DNA of 64,000 bases from Salinicola sp. (GTDB lineage Bacteria > Pseudomonadota > Gammaproteobacteria > Pseudomonadales > Halomonadaceae): contig NZNW01000082.1 of NCBI GenBank assembly GCA_002695065.1, positions 1 through 64,000 of the forward strand, written 5' to 3'. A program made the position numbers and the translations under genes. Each line of letters begins with the position of its first letter. The first letter of the stretch is position 1. This document shows positions 36,398 through 45,616 of the stretch, in pieces. Under the pieces are notes generated by a model. The model did not search any database. It was not told where the DNA came from and saw only the letters and a list, made by a program, of their open reading frames with translations.

Positions 36398-37906
36398 CTA
36401 GTTGGTTAGTCTTTTACCGATCAGCGACGACAGACGTTGCTTGAAACAGGTCAAGACGATCAGCATCACGATCATCGCAATGAGCACGATCGATGGAGCC
36501 GAACTCCACAGCACGGCGGGGTCGTTGCCGCTCATCAGCATCGAAATACGGAAGTTGTATTCCATGAACCCGCCCAGGATGACGCCAAGCACAATGGGCG
36601 CCATCGGGAATTTGAGCTTCTCGAGTACGTAACCGAATACCCCGAAACCGAACATCAGAAAGACGTCGAACAGGGTTTCGTGGATTGAGTAGGCGCCGAC
36701 CACCATCAGCGAGAGGATGATGCTGCCCAGCAGCGGTCTCGGCAGATAGAGCACCTTGGAGAAGAGTCGGGTCGCCACGGACCCACCCAGAAATAGCAAC
36801 ATCACCGACGCAATCAGGAACTGCCACATGAAACCGAACACCTCGTCAGGGTGCTCTCGGAACAGGTTGGGGCCAGGCTGCAGTCCATGGATGAGAAATC
36901 CCCCCAGCATGACAGCAGCCACCGAGGTGCCGGGGATGCCCAGGGTCAGTGCCGGAATCATCGAAGCCGCGGTATCGGCGTTGTTGCAGGTCTCGGCGGC
37001 GGCGACGCCCTCTGGCTCCCCCTTGCCCCACTCTTCCGAGTTGCGCGCACTTCGCTTGGCTTCGTTATAACTGATAAATGTCCCGAAGGATCCGCCAGCC
37101 CCAGGCAGGATGCCTACCGCGATGCCGATCAGAGACGCCCGTAACCAGGTTTTCCAGTAGCCGAGCATCGATACCAAGGACTTGAAGAAACCCTCGTCGC
37201 CCACCTCTTTGGCGTGGCTCTCTTCACCGCTCTGCGGATTGACCAAGGTGTCGATGACAGGTGGCATCGCGTACAGCCCAATCAGGAGCACAATCACGCT
37301 GATGCCGTCATCGAGATAAAGCGAGCCGAAGGTAAAGCGCTCATTGGCACTCACCGGGTCGATCCCCACCGTGGCGACGAAGATACCGATACCTGCGCTG
37401 ATCAACCCTTTCACCGCGTTACCCTTGATCAATAACGCGATGCTCAGAATGCCGAATACGGAGACCCAAAAAATCTCGGTCGGCCCGAACATGAGCGTCA
37501 CACTGCCCAGCGGCGGTGCCAGCAACATCAGCGCCAACCCGCTGGCCAGACCACCGATGGCAGAGGAGACAAGCGCCACGCGCAGCGCCTTGTTGGCGTG
37601 GCCCTGCTGCGCCATCGGGTAGCCATCGAAGGTGGTTGCCACGGCCGCTGGCGTGCCAGGGATACGCAACAGGATGGCGGGAATGGCGCCACCGTACATC
37701 GAGCCATTGTAGATACCCGCCATCATGCCCAGCGCGACCTGCGGGCTCATGCCGAAAGTGAAGGGGAGCAATACAGAGATGCCGAGCGTTGCGCTCAATC
37801 CCGGTAATGCGCCAAGGAAAATGCCGGCGACGACGCCGACCGCAACGGCCAGCAGACTGCTGACGCTAAGAATATCGGGTAGGGAGTGCCAGAGTGCTTC
37901 AAACAT
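36398..37906 (-). CDS. tctA: Tripartite tricarboxylate transporter large permease
   Basis: A 502-residue, 12-helix TctA permease, the normal family length. Marks are GALPGLSATLGISVLLPFTFGMSP, PAILLRIPGTPAA, and the repeat copy GILPGAGGSFGTFISYNEAK with LTLGIPGTSVAA. It is a standard member and contrasts with the divergent 460-residue relative at 3408-4790. Confidence 0.93.
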   Translation of the reverse strand: MFEALWHSLPDILSVSSLLAVAVGVVAGIFLGALPGLSATLGISVLLPFTFGMSPQVALGMMAGIYNGSMYGGAIPAILLRIPGTPAAVATTFDGYPMAQQGHANKALRVALVSSAIGGLASGLALMLLAPPLGSVTLMFGPTEIFWVSVFGILSIALLIKGNAVKGLISAGIGIFVATVGIDPVSANERFTFGSLYLDDGISVIVLLIGLYAMPPVIDTLVNPQSGEESHAKEVGDEGFFKSLVSMLGYWKTWLRASLIGIAVGILPGAGGSFGTFISYNEAKRSARNSEEWGKGEPEGVAAAETCNNADTAASMIPALTLGIPGTSVAAVMLGGFLIHGLQPGPNLFREHPDEVFGFMWQFLIASVMLLFLGGSVATRLFSKVLYLPRPLLGSIILSLMVVGAYSIHETLFDVFLMFGFGVFGYVLEKLKFPMAPIVLGVILGGFMEYNFRISMLMSGNDPAVLWSSAPSIVLIAMIVMLIVLTCFKQRLSSLIGKRLTN

Positions 37907-37915
37907 GGGCGAGCC

Positions 37916-38365
37916 TCACATCAGCCAGCCATGGGGCAAGCTTCTGCCCATGGCCATGTCGAACAGCAAATAGAGCATCACCGTGAACAGCGCTGAGCCG
38001 AACAGGCTGCGCTCCCATCGGCGATAGCCGAATGCCGCGCTCATCAGCGGAATCATCAGGAAGGTGGAGACATAGAAGCCAAGTTTGGCAACGGCCACCA
38101 GGTAGATCAGCACGCAGAGCAAGCCGAGTAAGACCTTGCCCAGGCTTTCGGGATGCCCCTCCCCAGCCTCGCACTGCCGACCCTGCAGGCAGGACTGCGC
38201 GAGCAGCACGACACTCAAAACACCCACGACGCCGAGAACGGTCAATGGAAACATCGCCGATTCCAATGGAATTCCCGTACCCATGACGATGAAGGAGGTA
38301 GATGTCACGATCAGTGCGATGCAGATACCGGCCGTTGGCATTAACCCCTTGGATATGGCTTTCAT
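37916..38365 (-). CDS. tctB: Tripartite tricarboxylate transporter small permease
   Basis: A 149-residue TctB protein with four hydrophobic helices (about residues 10-28, 38-57, 80-108 and 120-138). It is the first gene of the tctBAC operon, 9 bases ahead of tctA, and runs downstream of a candidate LysR-type operator at 38446-38460. Confidence 0.88.
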   Translation of the reverse strand: MKAISKGLMPTAGICIALIVTSTSFIVMGTGIPLESAMFPLTVLGVVGVLSVVLLAQSCLQGRQCEAGEGHPESLGKVLLGLLCVLIYLVAVAKLGFYVSTFLMIPLMSAAFGYRRWERSLFGSALFTVMLYLLFDMAMGRSLPHGWLM

Positions 38366-39012
38366 GTACCTCTCCCCTCTGTAGTCTCGGGAGTCACGCT
38401 AGGGAAAAAGCCGGAGCGCCACGAATGCGTTTTTTTGCCAGACCCATAGCATTGCGCTATACCTGGCTCTCACCAACCGGGAAGACCTTTATTTTTTATT
38501 TTAAATTAAAAACTTAAAAATTATTAAAGCTTAAGCAGAAGGTGGTATGTAGAGCCACCCTTAGACTAAAGTTAAAGCTTTCTACCGGCCATATTACCTA
38601 CGCCGATAGCCTCGGCGCAGGCCAAAAAACCCGTGTCATGTCGTGGCAATCGTCTTGATTTCGGGATGAGGACAGAGTGCCGACTTGATGCCAGCAGTGT
38701 GCTCCGTCTCACGACATCATCGTCGTCGAGCCGACAGCAGCATGGATGACACCGCGTGGGAATTGGCCGCGCACATGGCCCACAAACGGCAGTGCGCAGC
38801 CGAGGATATAGCCAAAAGAGACGATGGGGCGTTTAAAGACTAGAGCTGAGCGCGAGGGGCTGAACTACCGTCGTGCACACGGAGCAACCACGCCGACGAG
38901 CGTCAGCGCCACCCTCATCGTGGTCCCAACGGCCTACAGGATCCATTGATCCAGCGCATGACACACCTGACCGAGTGGGTACGGTGGCCACCCACGTGAC
39001 GGACCTGATCGG
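38366..39012. other. 647-bp gap between tctB and the MmgE/PrpD gene
   Basis: It holds the tctB promoter side, with a dyad at 38446-38460 and an AT-rich stretch at about 38490-38580 that is unusual for this window. The remainder has no frame with a ribosome site and family resemblance that I can see. It may include decayed coding or mobile DNA, but no ends or repeats show it. Confidence 0.5.
38446..38460. promoter_or_regulatory. Candidate LysR-type operator upstream of tctBAC
   Basis: ATAGC-N5-GCTAT, a perfect 15-bp interrupted dyad, lies 81 bases before the tctB start. This is the size and distance expected of a LysR recognition site, and a LysR gene ends the same cluster. Confidence 0.5.
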
Positions 39013-40380
39013 TCATTCGGTAGAACGGGCCAGCGCCGTCAACTCGCTCACGCGCGTCAGCGTCTCCAACCCCATGACGGCATCGTGCAGTCGAGATCCA
39101 GCTTCAGACGATAGGACATACGCCGCGCAGCGATCGAACTTAGCCCGAATCATGGCTGGCGGAGCGGGCTCTTCGGCGTGGCGTCCCAACGGGCGCTCCA
39201 GCCGCTTGAACCGCTGCGACCCATCTCGCAGCACGATGCAAAGCTCAGTGAGATAGTTGCCTTCGGGGGTCGGCGCGTTGTGGGCATGAGGGCGCGTTTC
39301 GACCTTGGCCATCAGCGACTTTGCTGCCTCGTTCTTATAGGCCTGCTGAGTAAAACTATCGAAATCAATTCGCCCATTCAGCAATGTCCGCGCAATACAG
39401 TATTGGACGCTGAACTTGGCGTCGGTCGCACTGCGCAGTACGGGACGATCGACGTGGGTCAGACGCAGCGGATGAATTGTTACCACGACGCGTTCGATAT
39501 CTGCGACATCGAACGCCTGCTCGCCCTGGAGCAATCGCACGGCATCGATGCTGGCGTGGGTGCTGTCGCAGCACGGGTAGAGCTTGATACCGATTCCCGG
39601 CGTGACGATATCAAGCGGAGCGGCCCAGTTCTCGAGTGCGCGATCGGCTTGGTAATTGCCCTCGCCGTTGAAGACATTGAAGAAGCCCTGACGATGTTCG
39701 AAGGCATCCAGGCTCGCAGAGAAGCCCTGACGTGCCATCAGTGCTGCCAACACACCATGACGCGCGGCATGCCCCACGTGGAAAGGTTTGGTCATGGTGC
39801 CAAAGTTGGCTTTGATACCGCTGGCGAGACTCACGCAGATACTGAGTGCTGTCGCAGTATGATTCGCGCTCAGTTTCAGAAGCTTGGCGCAGGCGGCAGC
39901 GGCACCAAATACGCCCAGCGTGGCGGTCGGATGCCAGCCGAGATCGTAATGATGGAAATTGACCGCCCGCGCCAGTCGCGTTTCGGTCTCGAATCCCGCG
40001 ATGAAGGAGAGCAGTAGCGCCTTCCCGTTGCTATCGAGTTCCTCGGCCAACGGTAATAACCCAGCCAGTAGAGGCGCGGACGGATGCCCGCCCATGGCAG
40101 TATTGACGTCGTCGAAGTCGAGCGCATGCGCGGCACACCCATTGATCAGCGCGGCACTCAATAGATCGAGGCGTTCGCTCCGGCCCATTAGCGAACACTC
40201 GCCAGAGGTTGCCATCCCGGGCGTCGCCATCAAGGTGCCCACCGCATGTTCCCTGGCACCGGCAAGCGCGCAGCCTAGCGTGTCGAGAATCGCCGTCTTG
40301 GCATTGTCGATGGCGGTCACCGGAAGATCATCGTAGGTCAACGCCACGATTCGTGCCGCCAATTGCTGGGATAAAGTCAT
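39013..40380 (-). CDS. MmgE/PrpD family protein
   Basis: A 455-residue protein of the MmgE/PrpD family, which includes 2-methylcitrate dehydratase, cis-aconitate decarboxylase and related hydro-lyases or decarboxylases. Marks are ALDFDDVNTAMGGHPSAP near residue 90, GWHPTATLGVFGAAAA, and KLYPCCDSTHASIDA, the last containing residues near the active site. Sequence alone does not give the substrate. Placement upstream of a tricarboxylate transporter and LysR gene suggests it processes the acid taken up by TctBAC. Confidence 0.85.
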   Translation of the reverse strand: MTLSQQLAARIVALTYDDLPVTAIDNAKTAILDTLGCALAGAREHAVGTLMATPGMATSGECSLMGRSERLDLLSAALINGCAAHALDFDDVNTAMGGHPSAPLLAGLLPLAEELDSNGKALLLSFIAGFETETRLARAVNFHHYDLGWHPTATLGVFGAAAACAKLLKLSANHTATALSICVSLASGIKANFGTMTKPFHVGHAARHGVLAALMARQGFSASLDAFEHRQGFFNVFNGEGNYQADRALENWAAPLDIVTPGIGIKLYPCCDSTHASIDAVRLLQGEQAFDVADIERVVVTIHPLRLTHVDRPVLRSATDAKFSVQYCIARTLLNGRIDFDSFTQQAYKNEAAKSLMAKVETRPHAHNAPTPEGNYLTELCIVLRDGSQRFKRLERPLGRHAEEPAPPAMIRAKFDRCAAYVLSSEAGSRLHDAVMGLETLTRVSELTALARSTE

Positions 40381-41007
40381 GGGTAGGGCTGTCTCGAATG
40401 TCGGAAGTCAGGACCAATAGCGCCGTATCGTCTGGTACGGCCACTAGAAAAGGCGCAGCAAGGATTGGCGGCGCTATCAGCTACAGGCGCAATACAGGAC
40501 GCGAGATGTCGACTACTTGGACGGGGAAGTCACGGCCCCTGCCGGCATTGTCAGGTCGACGTTGCGGCACTGGACAGAAAGATGGGGAATCGCCGTGATT
40601 CTTCGCTGCCCAGTGTCATGCCCTGCGCCGCATGTGTCATGGCTTGGAAAGGTGTCACGGCCGATCGCGGCGTCACAAATCGCTTTTTCTCGATGGGCTC
40701 CAAAGAAAATGGATAGCTATCAAAAAGCAATCTTAAGTCTATGGACAAAAAGGATTTTTACGGTGGGGTTTGAAAGTGGTTACGGCAGACATCAGAATTA
40801 GACTTTAGTCTCACACAGCGATTTCTGTTGGCGAGCTCCCGGCGTAATCCGGTGTGGCGGAAATGACACTGGCAAAGCGTCGCCGTCGGCAGACGCCTGC
40901 GCGTGTTGGCGAGTAAAAAATGACAGTGTCGTTACCAATTCCTGTGAATCGCCTTCCCGTGCGTCTGTAGCATGAGCGGCTTTATTCAAACGCTATCGTA
41001 CCGGACC
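40381..41007. other. 627-bp gap before the PAP2 phosphatase gene
   Basis: Divergent promoter space between the MmgE/PrpD gene and the PAP2 gene. It includes an AT-rich patch at about 40690-40800. The short open frames in it lack ribosome sites and recognisable products. I see no repeat, terminator or RNA gene that I could defend. Confidence 0.5.
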
Positions 41008-41604
41008 ATGGAATCTTTCAACTTACGTCTCTTCGCCTGGCTCAATGCCCCTTCGCACGCTTCGCATCTGACGCTGTCACTAGCCTATGCCCTGGCCATC
41101 TACGCTATCTATCTCGTGCCGCTACTGATGATTCTCGGCTGGTTGCATCGAGATCCCGACCGCCAGCGCCTGGCGTTGAAGGCATTGTTAGGATGCCTCG
41201 CCGCCCTGTCGGTCAACGAGGTCGTCACCTTACTGTGGGATCACCCTCGACCTTTCGCCATCCCCGTCGGCCATACCTACCTGGATCACGCCGCGAATAG
41301 CTCGTTTCCCAGCGATCATATGACCGTAATTTCGACACTGGCAATCACGCTACTGTTATCCCGTGAGTGGCGTCCGCTCGGCTATCTCTCCGCCGGTCTG
41401 GGGATGGGTATCGCCTGGGCCCGGGTCTACCTCGGCGTTCACTTTCCCCTGGACATGCTCGGCGCCATCGTCGTGTCGGCCTTCGTTGCCAGTCTGTTGG
41501 CCATCACCGAGCGCTTCTACATGCCGACGCTCCATGGCCTATCGCGTGGCCTGTATCGGCGCCTTTTCGCTCCCCTGATCAGTCGCGGCTGGCTGGCCCA
41601 CTGA
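41008..41604 (+). CDS. PAP2-family undecaprenyl-diphosphatase-like phosphatase
   Basis: A 198-residue membrane phosphatase with five or six helices, resembling YbjG/BcrC enzymes that recycle undecaprenyl diphosphate for cell-wall synthesis. The three PAP2 motifs are WDHPRPF, SFPSDH and ARVYLGVHFPLDMLG, and the HTYLDHAANSSFPSDH context is typical of the YbjG group. I chose the ATG at 41008 because homology begins with ESFNLRLFAWLN. An in-frame ATG at 40972 is a longer alternative. Confidence 0.88.
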   Translation: MESFNLRLFAWLNAPSHASHLTLSLAYALAIYAIYLVPLLMILGWLHRDPDRQRLALKALLGCLAALSVNEVVTLLWDHPRPFAIPVGHTYLDHAANSSFPSDHMTVISTLAITLLLSREWRPLGYLSAGLGMGIAWARVYLGVHFPLDMLGAIVVSAFVASLLAITERFYMPTLHGLSRGLYRRLFAPLISRGWLAH

Positions 41605-41691
41605 GCCGATATATCGCCAGGCCATGTCCCTGCACGGACTCGAGCGATGCCAACTCAATGCGCTAGGTGGTTCCCCCTGCTACGAGTGACC

Positions 41692-41741
41692 AAAACCAAG
41701 CGACCGGACCATCGGTGATGGCCCGGCCGCTGGTTTCCAAG
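41692..41741 (-). terminator. Candidate terminator after the symporter gene
   Basis: Read on the minus strand, AAACCAGCGGCCGG pairs with CCGGTCGCTTGGTTT across a short loop and ends in TTGGTTTTGG. The stem is GC-rich, but the T-tract is interrupted. Confidence 0.45.
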
Positions 41742-41756
41742 GTGCAGCCGTACGTG

Positions 41757-43145
41757 TCAGGCGCCGGCGGATACCATGGGCCGTCTCCGCCCGGCGAGAC
41801 TCACCCCGATCAGCGTCACCGCCGCCAGCGGCATCGCCACCAGCACGCTGTTCCAGCCCATCGGCTTGCCCAGCGCGATCTCCCACACCAGCGTCATCAC
41901 GCCGCCGACGATCATCGCGGAAAGCGCGCCGGCCGGCGTGGCGCGGGGCCATAGCAGCGCGGCCAGGAACACCGGGGTGATCGCGGCGCCGTACATGCCG
42001 TAGGAGTACATCTGCATCGCCAGCACGCTGGGGAAGAACGCCCCCAGCACCCAGGCCAATACGCCCAGCACCACGACGGTCAGGCGATTGACCAGCAACG
42101 CCTTGCCTGCCGGGATATTCAGTTTCAGCAATCCACCGAGAATGTCCTGGGTCAGGCTGGCCGATGCCGACAGCAGGTAGCTGTTGCCGGTGGTCAGCAG
42201 CAGCGCCACCAGAGACGCCAGCAGCAGCCCGCCGACTACCGTCGGCAGCCCCTGCTGGGCCAGGGTCATCATCGCGGTCGATGGCGTGATATCGGGATAC
42301 ATCACCCGCGTGGCGCAGACCAGCAGGGTGATCAGCGAGGTACATACGATCGAGGCGATGACCAGGCCCATGGCGGCCTTCTTGGCCGTGGCCGGGTCCC
42401 GCGCGGCGGCGAAGCGCTGAAACAGGTTCTGGTCGCCCAGGATCAGCAGGAACAGCGGCAGGAAATAGCCCAGCGCCTGCCACGGGGTGAGACCGCCGAG
42501 CAGCGTCCGGTGCGTGGCCGGCAGCGCGTCCATCATGTCGCCGAGACCGCCCAGCCGGGTCAGCACCAGCGGCAAGGCGATCAGCATGCTGCCAAAGATG
42601 ATGATGGCGCTCAGGTAGTCGGTGTAGGCCACCGAGACCAGCCCGCCCATGGTCGCCAGACCGATCATCACCAGCGCGGCGATCACCACGCCCTGCCACA
42701 CCGGCAGGCCGAACGCCAGGTTGAGCGCCTGCCCCGCTCCGGTGAACTGGTACGAGACGATGCCGACGTAGGCCAGCAGGATGATCAGTGACGCGATCGA
42801 GCGCGCCGTGGGCCCGAACCGCTCCTCGATCAGACCGGGAATCGTGGTCGCCCGCGAGCGGCGCATCTTGCGCGCCAGCAGGAAGTAGACCACCAGCGCG
42901 GCGATCGGCGTGCCGGCGAAGAAGAAGATCGCCGCGCCCGGACCGTGCTGGAACACGAAGCTGGCGCCGCCGACGATGGAGCCCGACCCCACGAAGGTGG
43001 CCAGCAGCGTCGCGGTGAGCACCAGGGTGGAGAGCGAACGCCCCGCCACGATGAAGTCGGTATCGTCGTGGACCTTGCGTCGCGAGAAGTAGAGCCCGAT
43101 GACGACCATCAGTACGATATACGCGATGACGAAGAATGCCTGCAT
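41757..43145 (-). CDS. Sodium:solute symporter family transporter
   Basis: A 462-residue SSS-family symporter with about 13 helices. Marks are the early AGRSLSTLVLTATLLATFVGSGSIVGGA segment, with the sodium-site and glycine-rich helix, and the SASASLTQDILGG helix. It follows an amidohydrolase gene by 97 bp on the same strand and probably imports that enzyme's substrate or a related amino-acid derivative. The substrate cannot be read from sequence. Confidence 0.88.
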   Translation of the reverse strand: MQAFFVIAYIVLMVVIGLYFSRRKVHDDTDFIVAGRSLSTLVLTATLLATFVGSGSIVGGASFVFQHGPGAAIFFFAGTPIAALVVYFLLARKMRRSRATTIPGLIEERFGPTARSIASLIILLAYVGIVSYQFTGAGQALNLAFGLPVWQGVVIAALVMIGLATMGGLVSVAYTDYLSAIIIFGSMLIALPLVLTRLGGLGDMMDALPATHRTLLGGLTPWQALGYFLPLFLLILGDQNLFQRFAAARDPATAKKAAMGLVIASIVCTSLITLLVCATRVMYPDITPSTAMMTLAQQGLPTVVGGLLLASLVALLLTTGNSYLLSASASLTQDILGGLLKLNIPAGKALLVNRLTVVVLGVLAWVLGAFFPSVLAMQMYSYGMYGAAITPVFLAALLWPRATPAGALSAMIVGGVMTLVWEIALGKPMGWNSVLVAMPLAAVTLIGVSLAGRRRPMVSAGA

Positions 43146-43242
43146 GATCGCAGCCTCCCGTTCTTGATTGTTATACGTCGTGATTGTGATGCGTGTCGTC
43201 TTGCCGACCCGGTGCGAACGCTCGCCCCGGGCCGGCGGGACA

Positions 43243-44511
43243 TCAGCGGTTCAGGCGATCCTTGACCGCGCGGCCGCCCTGCATGATCAGCGACAGGTGC
43301 TGGCCCTGGCCGGTCAGCAGGCTCATGTCCTCCAGCGGGTTGCCGTCGACCACGATCAGGTCCGCCCACGCCCCCGGCGCGACACAGCCGATCTCGCCCT
43401 CCATCCGCAGCAGCTTGGCCGCCGTGGAAGTGGCACTGCGGATCACCTCGTGGGGCGGCAGCACCTGGGAGCGGATCACGAACTCCTCCGACTGGTGCGG
43501 ATGCATCTCGCCGAGCAGGTCGGTGCCGTAGGCCATCTCCAGCCCCGCCTCGCGCATGGTGACCAGGCTCTCGAGCCCGGCCAGCCGTACGTCGTCGATC
43601 TTGGCCACGGATTCCGGCTTGAGACCATAATCGGCGCCTTCGATCTTGAGCCGTTCGTAGGTCACCAGCGTCGGGCAGGCCATGGCGCCGCGCTCGGCGG
43701 CCAGGCGGGCGGTGTCCGCCTCGATCAGGTTGCAGTGTTCGAGCGATCGCACCCCGGCCTCGACGGCGCGGCGAATCGCCTCGTCGGTGTAGAGGTGCGC
43801 GCTGACGTAGGTCTGGGCGTTGCTCGCCTCCTCGACGATGGTCCTGAGTTCGTCCACCGAGAAGCTCAGGAAGTCGATCGGATCGCTGGGCGAGGAGACG
43901 CCGCCGTTGGCCATCACCTTGATGAACTGGGCACCGGCCTTGATCTCCTGGCGTACCGCGCGGCGCACCGATTCGACGCCGTCGCAGATCCGCCCCATCG
44001 AACCGAGCCGGCGGGTCTGGTACTGGTCGTCGCGCTCGTCATAGAAGCCGCGGTAGTCGTTGTGACCGCCGGTCTGGGAGAGCGCCTTGCCGCAGATCAC
44101 CAGCCGCGGGCCGACGAAGAGCCCTTCCGCCACCGCCTGCTGGATGCCGCGGTCGGCACCGCCGACGTCGCGAACGGTGGTGAAGCCACGCATCAGCATG
44201 CCTTCCATGATCGGCGTTGCGCGGGCGGCGACCAGCGCGTCCGGCAGCAGCGCGTTGGCGCCGAGATCGGCGGTGGTGGCGATGACGTGGACATGGCAGT
44301 CGATCAGGCCGGGCATCAGCGTGCGCCCCTCGAGATCGATCACGCGGGCGTCCTGGGGCGCCTCGATCGGCGCATCGGAGACCTGGGCGATGCGGTCGCC
44401 CTCGATCAGGACATGCACGCCGGTCCGCGGCTGCGGGGAGGAGCCGTCGACCAGGCTGGCGTTTCGGAACAGGACAGCTTGCGAGGAGAGTGCGGAGGAG
44501 CGTTCGGTCAT
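43243..44511 (-). CDS. Amidohydrolase-family metal-dependent hydrolase (prolidase/carboxypeptidase-like)
   Basis: A 422-residue binuclear-metal amidohydrolase. Ligands are visible in DCHVHV, the Lys in IKVMANGG, His in SAHLYT, His in LEHCNL, and Asp in YGTDLLG. This set marks the group containing Xaa-Pro dipeptidases and zinc carboxypeptidases acting on N-acyl amino acids or dipeptides. Its genomic pair is a sodium symporter, and a LysR gene lies upstream on the same strand. The exact substrate is open. Confidence 0.85.
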   Translation of the reverse strand: MTERSSALSSQAVLFRNASLVDGSSPQPRTGVHVLIEGDRIAQVSDAPIEAPQDARVIDLEGRTLMPGLIDCHVHVIATTADLGANALLPDALVAARATPIMEGMLMRGFTTVRDVGGADRGIQQAVAEGLFVGPRLVICGKALSQTGGHNDYRGFYDERDDQYQTRRLGSMGRICDGVESVRRAVRQEIKAGAQFIKVMANGGVSSPSDPIDFLSFSVDELRTIVEEASNAQTYVSAHLYTDEAIRRAVEAGVRSLEHCNLIEADTARLAAERGAMACPTLVTYERLKIEGADYGLKPESVAKIDDVRLAGLESLVTMREAGLEMAYGTDLLGEMHPHQSEEFVIRSQVLPPHEVIRSATSTAAKLLRMEGEIGCVAPGAWADLIVVDGNPLEDMSLLTGQGQHLSLIMQGGRAVKDRLNR

Positions 44512-44624
44512 GGCTTGGGCTCTTGTGGGTGACTCGAATACGGCTTGAGCCTACCCAGCGCCTCGAGCCCGTGAAAAGCGCTAAAAACGCATGGCAGCAT
44601 GCGGTCAGCGCATCGATCCCCCGA

Positions 44625-45557
44625 TCACTCCCCCTGCGGCGATATTTCCAGCAGCCAGCGCTTGAAACAGCGCGTGGCGACGTTCTCCCGGCGCTCGTCC
44701 GGGGTGATGAGATAGTAGCCGCCGCCGTGGCTCGCCCAGTGGTTTGACGCCACCACCAGGCGCCCACGTTCGATCTGGCTGTCGATGACGTGGCGCCAGC
44801 CCAGCACGATGCCCTGCTCGAACACCGCCATCTCGACCAGCGTCGGGTAGTGATTGAAGATCACGGCCTGGGTCGCCGGCGAGATCGTCACATCGTGATA
44901 TCGAAACCAGTCGCGCCATGAAATCCACAGGCTCTGGGCATCCTCCAGGGTCAACAGCGTCTCCTGCAGAAGATGCTCGGGCTCGAGCTTCTGATGCTCG
45001 CCGAGACCGTAACGCTCGCGGCACGCCGCGAGGTAGGCGGGTGCGCAGACCGGAAAGACTTTCTCGGGAATCGCATAGGTGGTCTCGAATCCCGGCAGCG
45101 CCGCCTGCTTCAGGTAGTAGAGCCCGATGTCGAATTCGAACGACGACAGCGAGGTCACGCCGTCGCGTACGATCAGGCGCAGCTTGAAGTTGGGGTACTG
45201 GCGCCGGAAATCGCCCAGCCGGGGCGCCATCCAGAACTGGGCCACCCCGGCGGTACAGGCCACCGTCAACTCGTTCTCGCCGGTGCTCTTCATCACCTCG
45301 GCGGTGGCGTTGACGCAGTCGTCCAGGATCGAGCGCACCTGCAGCGCGTAGGTTTCGCCCGCCCGGGTCAGCGTCAGCTGGCGCTGCTCGCGGATGAAGA
45401 GCTTGCGGCCCAGAAACTGTTCGAGATGGACGATCTGACGACTCACCGCGCTCTGGGACAGGTTCAGCTCGACGGCGGCACGGGTAAAGCTCATGTGTCT
45501 CACCGCCGCTTCGAAAGCGATCAGAGCGTTGAGCGGCGGCAGCGGCGACATGCGCAT
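44625..45557 (-). CDS. LysR-family regulator, GcvA-type
   Basis: A 310-residue LysR regulator. The N-terminal LPPLNALIAFEAAVRHMSF and SQSAVSRQIVHLE helix-turn-helix match the GcvA/AmpR branch. A GGAG site fits the ATG at 45557. It lies upstream of, and on the same strand as, the amidohydrolase and symporter genes with a 113-bp gap, and probably controls them. Confidence 0.88.
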   Translation of the reverse strand: MRMSPLPPLNALIAFEAAVRHMSFTRAAVELNLSQSAVSRQIVHLEQFLGRKLFIREQRQLTLTRAGETYALQVRSILDDCVNATAEVMKSTGENELTVACTAGVAQFWMAPRLGDFRRQYPNFKLRLIVRDGVTSLSSFEFDIGLYYLKQAALPGFETTYAIPEKVFPVCAPAYLAACRERYGLGEHQKLEPEHLLQETLLTLEDAQSLWISWRDWFRYHDVTISPATQAVIFNHYPTLVEMAVFEQGIVLGWRHVIDSQIERGRLVVASNHWASHGGGYYLITPDERRENVATRCFKRWLLEISPQGE

Positions 45558-45616
45558 GAGAAGCTCCAGGGAGGCGGCGGAGAGGGCCAGGATACGTCAT
45601 CGCGCCGGCGGGAACG

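Noticed and set aside
38873-39256. 127-codon plus-strand open frame before the MmgE/PrpD stop
   Set aside because: Half of it is antisense to the end of the MmgE/PrpD gene. No ribosome site and no family features.
40465-40989. Short open frames in the gap before the PAP2 gene
   Set aside because: Below 100 codons, no ribosome sites, and composition typical of non-coding DNA.
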